Below, one piece after another: positions 51,431 through 63,622 of a stretch of DNA of 64,000 bases. Numbering within the stretch: position 1 is the stretch's first letter; each line of letters starts with the position of its first letter. Both the position numbers and the translations under genes were made by a program. Location of the stretch: NCBI RefSeq assembly GCF_031755915.1, contig NC_083389.1, positions 18,198,501 to 18,262,500 on the forward strand. Direction: 5' to 3'. Under the pieces are notes generated by a model that was not told where the DNA came from, did no database searches, and was given only the letters and a program-made list of their open reading frames with translations. Source of the DNA: Ziziphus jujuba (lineage: Eukaryota; Streptophyta; Magnoliopsida; Rosales; Rhamnaceae).

Positions 51431-54407
51431 TCAAATAGGTTGGGTTTCCATCGTATTGACTTTACTCACGGGCTTTAATCCTATTCCCCTCGATGACTTC
51501 TTAACTAATTTTTTATTTAACCCTTTGGTTAGCGGATCCGTAATATTATCTTTTGACTTTACATTGTCCATTGAGATAAGTCCAGTTGAGATTAACTGTC
51601 TAATGAAATTGTGTCTACGCCGAATATGTTTAGACTTTTCATTATACATAATATTTTGTGCCCTGTCAATCGCAGATTAACTGTCACAATGTAAACTTAT
51701 TGGCGTAGCCATTCTACTTCTTCACCACATTTATCTAATGCAATGAACTCAAATTCTATCGTGGATCGAGCTATTACTGTTTGTTTTAAAAATTTCCATG
51801 TCACGGCTGCACCTGCTAACATGAAAAAATAGCCACTAGTGGATTTTGAATTCTTAATATTTAATATCCAATTTGCATCACTGTATCCTTCTAATACAGC
51901 AGGATATCTTGTATAGTTGCAGTCCGTGTTCACGAGTATATTATAAGTACCTTAGTACTCTTATGATCCTTTCCAATGATCTTTATTTGGATTACTCGTG
52001 TATCTACTCAGTCTACTTATTACGTAAGCTAAGTCTAGGCTGGTACAACTCATCAAGTATATCAAACTTCCAATCACTCTGGCGTATTTCACTTAAGATA
52101 CATTTTATTTTTTATTTTTGGATAAGTGTAAACTCATGTCTATAGATGTTCTGGCTATACTAGTATCATTATTACTAAAGTTAGCCAGTATTTTATCTGC
52201 ATAATGGGTTTGACTAAGAATGATTCCATTCGAAGTCCTTGTGATTTTCATACCTAAAATCAAATCTGCAAGCCCCATATCTTTCATGTCAAATTTGAAA
52301 TTTAACATGTTTTTTGTAGTTCGGACCATACTGTTGTCACTACCTAATAGGAGTATGTCATCTACATACAAACATAAAATAACATATCATTTCTCTATAT
52401 CTTTTACATAAATATATTTATCACATTCATTTATTTTAAACCCATCTTTTAACATGGCATTATCAAATTTTTAATGCCACTACTTTGGAGCTTGTTTAAG
52501 TCCATAAAAGGACTTTACCAATCTTCAGACTTTCTTTTCTTGTCCTGGAGTGAAGAAACCCTCAGGTCGCTCCATGTAGATCTTTTCATCTAGATCTTCA
52601 TTAAGAAAGACTATTTTCACATCCATTTGATGTACTTTGAAATCCCGCAAAGCAGCGATCGCCACCACCATCTTTATGGAGTTTATCCTTGTTACTGGAG
52701 AATAAGTGTCAAAATAGGCAAGGCCTTCTTTTTGCTTATAACCCTTAATTATAAGCCTCGTCTTGTATTTATCTATTGAGCCATCTGCTTTCATCTTCCT
52801 TTTAAAAATCCATTTGTAAACCAAAGGTTTACAACCTAGAGGAAGATCTACTAACTCCCAAGTATGATTCTATAGGATGGAATCAATCTCACTTTTTACA
52901 GCTTCTTTTCATGAATTCCCTTCAGGAGAATTTATAGCCTCTTGGAAGTTTTGAGATTCACTTTCTAGCATATAAGTAAGAAAATCCAAACCGTAGGATT
53001 TTTCGGTTCTTACTCATTTGCTACATCTAATCTCAAGCTCAGTTTCATCTTCATTCTCTTGTTCTTGATCACTATCATTATTATCATCACTGATAGCATC
53101 GTAAGTTCATTTAGACGAACTCGATCATTCTTCCACTTTATACGGAAAATTATATTCGAAAAATGATGCATTTCTCAATTCCATTATTGTATTCTTGTGT
53201 ATCTCAGGAATTTCTGATCTATACACAAGATACCGATACGCACTACTATTCTGTGCATATCCTATGGAGATGCAATCAATAGTTTTAGGATCTATCTTCA
53301 CCTTCTTGGATGTAGGTATCGCTATTGACCAGACACCCCCACATTTGTAAATATTTATAGGAAGGTTGTCTTCTCTTCCACAATTCATAGGACGTCTTTA
53401 CTTAGTCTTTCTGGGACACCTTATTTAAAAGGTCGTTTGATGACAAAACAGCTTTCCCCCATAAAATCTGAGGTAATCCAGAACTTATCAGCATTGTATT
53501 CATCATTTCTTTTAAAGTTCTGTTTTTCCGTCCAGCCATACCATTCGATTATGAGGAATATGGTAGAGTAACGTCATATATTATGCCATATTGAGCACAA
53601 TACTCTCCAAATGGAGTTACATACTCTCCACTACAATCATTTCTTATCACTTTAACTCTCCTGTTGAGTAAATTCTCAACTTCCGTTTTATAGAGAATAA
53701 TTTTTTCTATAGCCTCATCCTTGCTCTTAAGCAAGTATACATAGCAATATTCCGTGCTATCATCAATAAAGGTGATAAAATACTTATTACCACCTCTAGT
53801 CGATGCAAATTTTAAATCGCATATATCACTATGTATTAAATCCAAATGTTCATTATTTCTATCAATTGTTTGATATGATGACCTCGTTGATTTTGCTTCC
53901 ACACAAATTTCACACTTATGGTTAGAATCAATTTCAAACGTGGGAATATGATTTAAGTTAATTAAACTCCGTAGAGAACTAAAATTAACATGTTCTAGTC
54001 TACCATGCCACAAAATGAAAGACCCAAGCAAGTAAACAAAAGAACTACTAGCTTTATTCATTTTTTTTGGCTCATTACATTGAGTTTAAATAAACAGTTG
54101 ACTACATAGTCCTTTCTCACAAACATCCCAAATTTAGACAAAATAAACTTATCTAACTCAAACACTAAGCGAAAACCATGTTTGCTCAGTAGCGATTCAG
54201 ATGCTAGATTATTGCGAATGTCTGAAAATTACAGCACATTATTCAGAGTCAACTCCTTCCTAGAGATCATCTTCAGGATTACTTTGCCCTCACCTTGGAT
54301 TTTTGAAGTGGTAGAGTTATCCATGAACAACTTCTTTCATTCTTCTTTGGTTTGAATGAAGTGAACATACTCCTCTCTGAACATACGTGGTGGGTCGCAC
54401 CAGTATC
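51431..54407 (-). pseudogene. Copia pol: protease, integrase, reverse transcriptase, RNase H
   Basis: In minus-strand order: protease motif WVDTGATHHVCSE (near 54400); integrase with LWHGRLEH and CEICVEAKSTRSS zinc-binding region and the catalytic core (HSDICDLKF, ITFIDDSTEYCYVYLL; 53549-54061); reverse transcriptase (VYKWIFKRKMKADGSIDKYK at 52824, then MYVDDILLLGSDNS at 52371 with the catalytic YVDD intact); RNase H ([26 protein letters not shown]; 51697-51933) and a C-terminal tail (51431-51649, TDPLTKGL). Stops and frame changes separate the blocks, for example just after the integrase LPYSS. It is an inactive copy whose active-site residues are mostly preserved. Confidence 0.85.
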
Positions 54408-54529
54408 AACCCATCACTCTCTAGGATTAGATCTCACCAGGTTCACCTCAGAGATCAAAGCGCTAAGATCAATGTCATCAACATCTCAAGTGATGTCCAC
54501 CATCATCTGTGTCTTTTTGTTCCTTTTTT

Positions 54530-55386
54530 TCTTCGGCAACCTACATTCTGTAGCTCTGTGACTCATATTGTCATAGTCAAAACACCTGCCTTAAAACTTG
54601 GCCTTCTTGGAAATTCCTCCTTTAGGCCCTATCTTGGAAGCTTTTCTAGTTTTCTTCTTATTCTTGTAGCTCTGACCATGCTCCATAACATTAGCCTTCA
54701 CCACAGCTTTAGAAGTTCTCTTATCAAATTTTCGATTGTCATCTTTAATGCGAAGCTTGTTAATAAGAGCCTCCATATCCATCTCCTTTCTTTTGTGCTT
54801 TAGATAATTCCTGAAGTCACTCCAACTTGGAGGTAGCTTCTCGATTATAAAAGCCCACTTGAAAGGCTTCATTCATAATCATCCTTTCAACAAAAAGTTC
54901 TTGAATCAGCACTTGCAATTCATGTACTTGACTCATTAATGGCTTTGAGTCCACCATCATGTAGTCTAAGCATTAGCCTGTAATAAACTTTTTGGACCCA
55001 GCATTCTCAGTCTTGTACTTTCGGTCTAGTGTTTCCCACAACTCCTTTGCTGACTTCGTGCAACAGTATACTCCGTATAAGGCGTCAGACAGGCCATTCA
55101 GGACATAATTCCAACATAAGTAATCGGAATTGTTCCATGCGTCCACCACCATGAGTGTCTCTTTATCACTCTCTTCATTACTAGATGGTGCATCTTTAGT
55201 TAAATACCTTGCAAGTCCCAGTGTGGTCAAGTAAAACAGCATCTTCTGTGGCCACCTCTTGAACTTTGCTCTATTGAACTGCTCAGGTTTCTCTGCGTGA
55301 CTATCTCTGAATCCCAAAAATCCGAGTGGGCATAGTCCGATTATCTTTACTTGCCATTTCTGTAAAATCACAAAAACAAAAATCAA
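54530..55386 (-). pseudogene. Copia gag
   Basis: Open segments 54973-55386 and 54591-54872 read as a plant Copia Gag of the UBN2 type ([54 protein letters not shown], then KLPPSWSDFRNYLKHKRKE). A zinc knuckle follows near 54545-54590 (CFDYDNMSHRATEC), in which the second Cys of the CCHC box is Tyr. A frame break lies between the two segments. Confidence 0.8.
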
Positions 55387-55499
55387 TTAGTTGTTATTTT
55401 CTATCTCAACAAACTAATTATATGCAATTTCCAACAAGAAAACGCAAAAAATGCGATTCTTAGAGTTTCTGTATAAACCATAAAAATTACTATGTACAC

Positions 55500-56110
55500 C
55501 AACAAAAATTGCTATATACACCCATAAAATCGCTTTATACTCCCATTAAGGCTGACACTATCAATTACACAATGATGACATTATCGCTGACATCAATGCC
55601 ACATGTCCCTGTTGCTGATGTGGCACCGTGCCACATCATCACCCTTATTGACATGGCATTGGCACATGGCACAAGTACTGATGTGCCACACTGCCATATC
55701 ATCACCTTGCTGAAGTGACACCATGTCACATCATCACCCTGCTGACGTGGTGTCATTCATGCCACATCATCACCTCACTAACATGGCTCACAATGTGGCG
55801 CCTCTGCTGCCCGACACGTGTCACCTCAATCAACTCGATACATGGCATCTCCAGAATATGGCACGTGGTGTTTGTCTCAGGTCGCCACTTATCACCTGTC
55901 GTAGGTCAACACGTGGGCCTCTATAGAGCGACACGTGGTGTAACATCTGGTCGACACGTGGCCTTGCAAATGTACGACATGTGGCCTTGCCATGATGCGC
56001 CACATTGCCTTACCACTATGCACCATTTGTCGACGCTCCGTCTCACCACATGCCGCTCTCTTATCCCAATACGTGGCGAGCCAATTAGCAATCGAGCTGA
56101 ATCCTCTTGG
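55500..56110. repeat. GC-richer repeat block with five CACGTG boxes in the Copia leader
   Basis: Imperfect units based on CCACATCATCACC...GCTGACGTGG (55615-55790) grade into units based on GTCGACACGTGGCC (55810-55990). Exact CACGTG G-boxes start at 55815, 55862, 55910, 55932 and 55955. The composition contrasts strongly with the AT-rich surroundings. It lies between the 5' LTR and gag of the minus-strand Copia element. Confidence 0.7.
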
Positions 56111-56674
56111 GCTTGGGTCTGGTCTGGGCTTGAGCCTTGGGCTGAACAATAACATGTTCTAATCACAGGCTGCGCTTGAAACTGGGCCAGATCAATCAGA
56201 ATTTAAAAAATCCAGACCCATTAACCCAGAACCAGCCCGTACTTGTTTTCCCTGCCCAATAACCCATTTTCTGACCCGTCTTCAACCTCCAATTGGGTTT
56301 TCTCGATCCGTTTCTCTTGTGAACGGGTTTTCCAATCGGTTTCAATTTTTCATCTCTTTTTCACTGTTTTGGCGACCAAAAATTCACCAAAAAGTTTAGA
56401 AATTCATAGGCAATTCATATTTGGGAAAAAATTTTGATTTGAAACAAAATTAAATAATTGCCCAAAAATTTTTAAACTTCATGGGAAACAATTTTTTTGT
56501 TTCCACACCCAAATCAACCAAATACAATTATAAAATCACACATCCATATAGAATTCATAAAACCATGGGCATGAAGAAATAATAAACAAAATAAATAATA
56601 ATCCAACATACAGATCAAAATAAAATACATTTCCACATATATCTACATATATTAGAGGAAAAACATTTTAATAT

Positions 56675-57143
56675 TGTTGGAAAAATATGTATGAATATAT
56701 GTAAATACATGTGAATAAATTAAACATCATAAATAAAATTACATAAAACAATTAAAATGAACTAGAACCTGTAAGTCCTTGTTAATAGTGATCCGCTCCT
56801 TGTAAAATTGACCGAGGCCTGTGTGATATCATAGTATTTTTAAGAAGTTTTTGGCCCACTGGTGCAGGTGTATTGTGATGATCGTTTTCCAGGATGTAAC
56901 GAAAGCAAGAAATTGGACACGACACCTTCAAAATTTTTCCTACGAACCTTCTGCTTACCTTCACTTTACCACACTATGCAAATCACTGTAATTTTTCTTT
57001 TCCCTTTGGTTTTTCACGTATTTTTCAAAAACCTCTTTTCTCTGAAAACTGAAAGGAATGTTGAAAGAACGTGCAAAACTCCAAAACCTCAATAGAGAGT
57101 TGTTTTCCCGTAAAACTCTCAACCCACTAAATCATTTCCCAAC
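56675..57143 (-). repeat. Copia 5' LTR
   Basis: Matches 50340-50755 with roughly one difference per 15-20 bases in the part I compared. It contains an extra segment near 57040-57090 and lacks about 80 bp near its outer end. Confidence 0.75.
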
Positions 57144-57299
57144 CAAATAGAAACCAAGCCTCAAACACTTACCCTAAAAATAACCAAGACCTTCATAATA
57201 AAGATGCAGGCAACATGCTAACTCAAAATGCAATTCTAATCCAAAACTTGAGATGAAATATTTACCAAGACAACGAAGATCAGTATGCTAGACCATAGC

Positions 57300-59280
57300 C
57301 AATTAAATGTTTGAAATGCAGCCAAATAGGCATAGATCCAATGAATTTCTATTAAGGAAAGTTATGCATATTCAGGAAGAGATTGAAGGTTATAATGTTG
57401 AGGAGGAGAATTATAGGGAGAATTCTGTTGAAGCATTTGATAAAATGAAAGGAGACAGTAAAGAGCTTGATGTTTGCATTCTACAAAAGCTACTTTACTC
57501 AACCAAGTCACCAATACCAACTCAAATGCATGCTATTTTTAAGACCAGGTGTACGATCAATAAAAAGGTTAGTGAAGTCATTATTGATGGAGGAAGCAGT
57601 GAAAATGTAATTTCATAAGCCTTTGTAAAGGCTTTATAACTGCAAACAACAACACATATAAAATCATATAAAATTCGATTGACCAGCGCATGCTTAAAAA
57701 TTCAAGTTACTAAGTTATGCTCAATCCCATTCTTGATTAACAACAACCATGCAGAAACATTGAATGTGATATGATTCAAATAGATGCTTGCCAGCTGTTA
57801 CTTGGAAGGCCTTGGCTATTTAATCGAGATGTGTATTATAATAGCAAGAAAGACACTTACTCTTTTATCAGGACAACAAGAAGATTGTATGCTACCAGCT
57901 ACCCTAAAACAACCACCAAATGTTTCCACAACCAACATGAAGTGTCTATTATTCACTTCTATTGGTAATAGATTTTAAATTAAGATTAAGAAGTCTGATC
58001 CAATAATGGGAATGACACTTAAAGATGCCAAAAACATTGTTTCACCAATACCTAAACCAGTGCAATCTCTCTTAAAAGAATTCAATGACCTAACACCCAA
58101 AGAATTGGCTATTAAACTACCACTTGTAAGGGATATACAACACAACATTAATTTGGTCCTTGGGGCTAGCTTTTCAAATTTGCTTCTTTATAGAATGAGT
58201 CCAAAAGAGCATGAAATTTGCAGGAAATAATAGACAATCTGTGGCCAAAAAGCTTATTAAGCCCAGCTTGAGCCTTTATGCAATACATACGCTTCTAATG
58301 CCTATGAAGAATTAAACTTGGAGGATGTGTGTTGATAGTAAAGAGAATGGCAAGATAATAGTGAAATATAGGTTTTTAATTTCTAGATTGAAGGACATAT
58401 TGGACAAATTAGAATGATCTCAAGTGTATTCCAAGCTAGATCTTAAAAGTTGTTATCATTAAATTAGAATTAAACTAGGAGATGAGTGGAAAAAAAACAT
58501 TTAAGATCAAGGAAGGCCTCTATGAATGGTAGGTGATGTCATTTGGTCTTTGCAATGCCACTAGCACATTTATGAAGATTATGAACTAGGTATTGAAACC
58601 ATTATTTGGGCACTTTGTGGTTATTTATTTTGATGACATACTAATACACAGCAATGACAAGAATGAACACTTGGATCACTTAGAGCAAGTATCACAAGTA
58701 CTTAATGACAATAAGTCTTATCTTACTATATAGAAGCGTGAATTTATGACTAGAAGGCTGTTATTTATGGGTTTCCTTGTGAGTAAAGATGGAATTCATA
58801 CATATTCCAAGACAATACAAGCTATTATCGAGTAGGAAACCCACCAACAAGAGACCTAACTAAAGAGTTTGTATGGACTTGCAAAATTCTACAAAAGGTT
58901 CATTAAGGGTTTTGGTGATATTACGGCACCACTTACTAATTGTTTACAAAAAGGTAAGTTCAAGTGGGGACAAGAACAACAAGAAAGTTTTGAATTACTT
59001 AAAAAGAAACTCGCATTAGCACCAATTTTATCACTATCAAACTTTGACAAGATTCAGGTTGGAAACTAACTTTAAAAATTGGAATTGGAGCAGTTTTAAC
59101 TCAAGAATGTAAACCAAATGAATTTTCTAGTCATAAGCAATATGCCTCAATAAAAGTGGACAATCTATGAATAAGAGCGCTATGCAGTTATTTGAGCCTT
59201 TAATCATTTGGAACACTATCTAGTCTAAAAGGACTTCATGCTTCACAATGATTATCACCCTTTCAAATACTTACAAAGAC

Positions 59281-59316
<36 letters not shown>

Positions 59317-60560
59317 AATGATCTACATGCTAGGTGGTTAGAATTTTTATAGAAGTTTTACTATGCATTTCATCATAAGGCATAGCACAGAAACATGATA
59401 ATAGATGCATTAACAAGGAAATGTACTCTCTTGACAATTCTAAAATTCAATTTAACAAAATTTGACCACTTGAAGAACTTAGATTCTACATATGAAGATT
59501 TTTCTTATATTAGGAAACAATGCCTACTACATAACAAATGGACGATCATCACATTATGGAAGGATTCCTTTTCAAGGGAAACCAATATTGTATTCCAAAA
59601 AACCTCACTCAGGGAATTCATCATGCATGATCTACATTGTGGAGGATTATCAACACATATTAGGAGAGACAAAACTATCTTTCCTAATATTGAAAGGTTA
59701 ATTGGTCTAAAATGGAGATTCACATTGTTAATTTTGCTATCAAATGTGAGTTTATCAAAGGACCGAGGGACATTCTCAAAATACCAGACTTTATCTTCCC
59801 TACTCGTACCCTTTACTATGTGGGAAGACCTATCTGTGAACTTTGGGTTTGATCTGCCAATAACACAAAGAAAATTGATTCTATTTTTATTGTCATTGAC
59901 ATATTTTCCAATATGGCACACTTTCTACCTTGCAAGAAAATTAGTGAAAAGTTATGTGGCTCAGTTGTTCTTCTGAGAAGTAATAGAGCTCTATGGAATT
60001 CCTAAATCTTTTACTTTTGATTGAGATGCAAAGTTTGTCAATCCCTTTTAGAAAACACTATGAAAGCAGTTTGACATAAAACTTCAATTCAATAGCCCAT
60101 ACTATCGTCAAACAGATGGTAAATTGAGGTAGTTGACACAAATCTTGGGAATATGCTATGGTGCCTGGCCATTAATTGTCCTAAACAATGGGTTTTTGTC
60201 CTTCCTCAAGCGAAATTTGTAAATTGGACTACTAGCTTGCACAATTTCCTATTGTGGATCTACTGTTTATTATTTTGCCTACCAATAGCAAACACAATAC
60301 TTTTGCATATAATTATCCCGGTTTCATATAGACATTCAAAATTGCATCGAATAGGCCAACCTCAAATACAAGTTGGCAGCCGATCAACATCGGAGAGACA
60401 AAGCTTACTAGTTATGGTGTTTCTTTAAAAAGAAAGGTTTGTTATTGGAACTTATAACAAACTGTAAATGAAGAAAGTTGGTCCCTTCGTAGTATTAAAA
60501 CAGTTTGGTGGTATTGCTTATCAAATGGATCTTCCATATGATAAGTTTTTTTGATATAGC
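57300..60560 (+). pseudogene. Gypsy gag end and pol
   Basis: In order on the plus strand: Gag zinc knuckle remnant (CSQIGHRSNEFLLRK, about 57315); protease (IIDGGSSENVIS at 57580 and DACQLLLGRPWLFNRDV at 57780); pre-RT linker (LLKEFNDLTPKELAIKLPLV to YRMSPKEHEI, 58006-58230); reverse transcriptase with the catalytic YFDDILIHS (58628-58654); RNase H start (LYGLAKFYKRFIKGFGDITA, 58869); integrase zinc region (SLREFIMHDLHCGGLSTHIR) and core (YGIPKSFTFD, then SPYYRQTDGK). Stops and frame changes occur throughout, and a run of 30 A interrupts it at 59284-59313. It cannot make a working polyprotein. Confidence 0.85.
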
Positions 60561-60625
60561 TTTTAATGCATCCCATTGGGTACCTCTCAGCTCAAGGACA
60601 AGTTCTTTTGAAAATGGGAAGGAAT

Positions 60626-61045
60626 TGATGGGAACGAAGGCTTGAAGGCATAGATCAGAGGCTGTGTGCAGCATCGTTTACACTTAAATCTAATTTGATC
60701 ATTGAAGATGTCATGTGCCTTGTTCAAAGCTCACATGCTTTCATTTGTTTCAGTCTTGATCCTTTCTCTCTTGTTTATTTGCCTTTGTTTAGCCATGTGT
60801 CTTTAAATTAGCCAATAATGCTTGTTATAAGTCTTTTAGCGGTTTAAAGTTGATGTGTCAAAGGCTGTTGCTCAACACAACCTCATGTTATTGTAAAAGA
60901 CCAGTATATAAGGTATGTTCTTCGTTTAGATTGAGTCGGTTTGATTTCTCTCTCCATTGTTAAGACTTGAAGCTTAAGTTAGCTATTGTTAATGATAATA
61001 TGATGCCCATTAACTCTCAATTTGTTTTCCGAGTTATTAATTTAG
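60626..61045 (+). repeat. Gypsy 3' LTR
   Basis: Starts TGATGGGAACG right after a purine tract. Contains AGTATATAAGGTATG, a likely TATA region. Its far end is set by loss of similarity to 49585. Confidence 0.8.
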
Positions 61046-61625
61046 TTTATTTCTGAATCTTTCCTGCCCTAGCATAAATAATTTTTAGATTTTGCATTTA
61101 AGATTTGACGTTAAAATTCTTTCCCTGATTTACCAGAAAGCAAATTATCATACAACATGTGTAATTTATTTGTAAAAGCAATATGTTTCAAATTTTATGT
61201 ATGTGCATGTCTTCTTTTTTTATTTTTGGTAAAGATATGTATATGTCTATTAATTGTGGGATCACATCAGATGTAAATAATTGGGCATTTAATGCAAACT
61301 CGGATACTCTATTTCCTTTTTCCTGTCCTATTCTCTATTGCATAACTTAACTAAAGACGCCTCGTTTAAAAAAATATTTATATTTTACCATTAACTTCGT
61401 CTCTTTGAGCTGTCTTTTGCCTTTTGGTATCTTCTTTAATAAAGTGGGTGAATCTTATCGGTGCTTGTCCTTTCTGTTGATGAGAAATTTGTTGGTCGAT
61501 GGCACCTATTCCTACTCCTATCTATTAGGAAACCTGTTTATATGTGCTGTTAACATGCCATTAAAAAAAATCTAATTTCGTACTGCTATAAAAAAATTTT
61601 AAAAAATGATAATGGAGAATTATTA
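61046..61625. other. AT-rich flank between gypsy LTR and Helitron
   Basis: No gene or element signal was recognised. Confidence 0.5.
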
Positions 61626-63622
61626 TCTAAACTTTTTTCTTCTGAACCTATATATAGCGATACTAAAAGAGCCAATAAAAGGTTAGATGGCACCTATGTA
61701 ATTTTTTCAATTTTTATGGTTTTCTTTTAAGCATGTGGTGTTATTATTTTTTACTTGCTCCCCAATTAATTAATATTGATTTTACAAATTTGCTCTTTAC
61801 ATTTATTTTTTCTTACTCTCCAATTAATTAATGTTGATTTTACATAATTATCATTTATATTTGTGCCTTTCAATTAGATGAATATGATTTTAGGTCTTTT
61901 TACTATTTTTACTTGCTTTCCAATTAATTGGTTTTAATTTTATAAATTGACTCTCTATATTTATGGTTCTAAATGAATATGATATGATTTTTAGATAATT
62001 TTATTTTAGTTGCTCACCAATTAATTAATGTTGATTTTATATATTTATTCTTCATATTTGTGGCCCTCAAATGGATACAATATGGTTTTTAGGTCTTTTT
62101 AATATTTTTTTTGCTTACTCTCAAATTAAGTAATGTTGATTTTACAAATTTACTCTCTATATTTGTGATTCTGGTTGGTTCTGAATAGATATGATATATT
62201 TTTAAGTAATTTTATTTTGCTTATTCTGCAGTTAATTAATGTTGGTTTTACATATTTATCCTTCATATTTGTAGCTTTCAAATGAATGCAATATGGTTTT
62301 TAGATCTTTTGATTTAATCTCATCTCCTATATATGATGTTTATGTAAGGGTTGGCATTCATGAAGAAATTAAGAATTTGTTAGTGCTTCAAATCTTTCTC
62401 ATCTTTTTGGTAATTCTCGTTTTCTTCTGCTCCATTTTCATTTTGCAGTTTTCCATTTTTATTTTGCAATTTAGAATACCTTTTATATCGTATTTCATTT
62501 TATATGCTTAAGTAATGTATAGATTAAGAGGTAGGTTTAGAGAGATTTAATAATAAAATCTAAAGAATGGTTAGGATAGGCATGCCTTTTGTACGAGTTT
62601 TTCTTGAAACTAAAATACTTTTCTTTTGCATTATTTGGAGGTTTATTATTTATTTTGCTATTTTATTTTTTGATATTTGGGGACGAGGGAATTCAAACTT
62701 GGGTTATTGTCCAAAGAAGTAGCTATTACTATTGGGTTGTCCATGTAGGAATATTCTTTTTGCTATTAAGTAAAAAAAAAAAAATTTGTTATAGTAAGCT
62801 ACTTTAACCCTTTGAATTACAATTAAAAATTCAAATTAAATCCCATTAAGTGTGCAATAGAGGTGTTCAAAGTTATAACGGGTCCAATGAAATCGTCAAA
62901 TTCAATTAAATTAAATTGCATTAGATTAGATTGAAAATTTGAATAATTATTGATTTTGGTGTTTAAAAATTACCAATCCAATAAATATATAATATATTAA
63001 GATTTTATTAAATTTGGACGTAATTGTTGGTTGTCTATAATTTAATCCATTTGTACCCTTTTTATATTATTTTATGTTTTATAAAACAAAATAATTTAGC
63101 TTTTATTTAATCAATTTTATGTTTTATGTGAATTACACCTTTAGATGCTTTTGTTATTGCCAGGATGTAGAAGGCCAATTGGTCATAGAGCACTTAAACT
63201 CTAAATAAACTTACAATATTTTCCCTTTCTAATTATTTATTTTTATCTTTTACAAGTGCACTAAACATAGCAAAGTAAATTTATGATCTTTTATTTATAT
63301 GATTCAAAATTTTTAGTAGTATTCACAACGTTGAATAATTTTATTTTTTCTTTAAAAAATTGAACGTGAAATTTTTAGTGGATTATAATTAGAGATAGTA
63401 CTCATTCTAAATGGATACAATTAATATTATAAAAAAAATTTAGAATTACAATATGTTTAATATCTTATGTTCTTTGCAAATTCATTATGTTGCTACTAAA
63501 TGTGGTATAAGAAAGACCTAGAGCACAAAATTTGCAAGCATCGGTATAATTAATATTTTTAACAATAATTTAACATGATTAAGGAATCAGGTAAACGTGC
63601 AAAGCACGTTACAGACACCTAG
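61626..63622 (+). mobile_element. Non-autonomous Helitron, about 2.0 kb
   Basis: The 3' end is well formed: a perfect 7-bp stem AACGTGC-aaa-GCACGTT (63594-63610), eight bases, then CTAG (63619-63622) followed by T. The proposed 5' end is TCTAAAC at 61626, preceded by A, with downstream wording common in plant Helitron heads (GATACTAAAAGAGCCAATAA, AGATGGCACCTATGTAA). Insertion between A and T without target duplication is the Helitron rule. There is no Rep/helicase gene. The interior holds a tandem repeat array. The 3' end is much surer than the 5' end. Confidence 0.65.
61740..62312. repeat. Tandem array of about 100-bp units in alternating variants
   Basis: Six units begin with CAATTAATTAATGTTGATTTTAC or a variant near 61762, 61821, 61920, 62018, 62120 and 62228. 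Two unit types alternate: one with CTTCATATTTGTGGC...GGTTTTTAG(G/A)TCTTTT, the other with CTCTATATTT...ATTTTTA(G/A)(G/A)TAATTTTATTTT. This gives a higher-order period near 200-210 bp. The first unit is shortened. Confidence 0.8.

Larger units (their letters stand above)
50340..57143 (-). mobile_element. Ty1/Copia retrotransposon inserted in the gypsy element
   Basis: LTRs (50340-50855 and 56675-57143) are direct repeats with few mismatches in their shared part. Between them, on the minus strand, lie gag, protease, integrase, reverse transcriptase and RNase H in Copia order. In minus sense the 3' LTR runs from TGTTGGGCCC to CCCAACA, a 7-bp inverted pair. The 5' LTR seems to have lost about 80 bp after 57129. 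No target duplication or tRNA-Met primer site is obvious. Confidence 0.85.
49145..61045 (+). mobile_element. Ty3/gypsy retrotransposon split by a nested Copia element
   Basis: LTRs at about 49145-49585 and 60626-61045 match over long stretches (CATTGAAGAT, GTTCAAAGCTCACATG, TTTCATTTGTTT, AATTAGCCAATAAT, AGCTATTGTTAATGAT). A purine tract (GAAAATGGGAAGGAAT, 60610-60625) stands before the 3' LTR. The internal region resumes after the Copia insert at about 57145 with the Gag zinc knuckle and pol. The LTRs differ at many positions, clearly more than those of the Copia element, so this is the older insertion. Most of Gag is missing. Confidence 0.85.

Noticed and set aside
51345..54803. Plus-strand open frames across the Copia region
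   Set aside because: They are antisense shadows of the minus-strand gag and pol.
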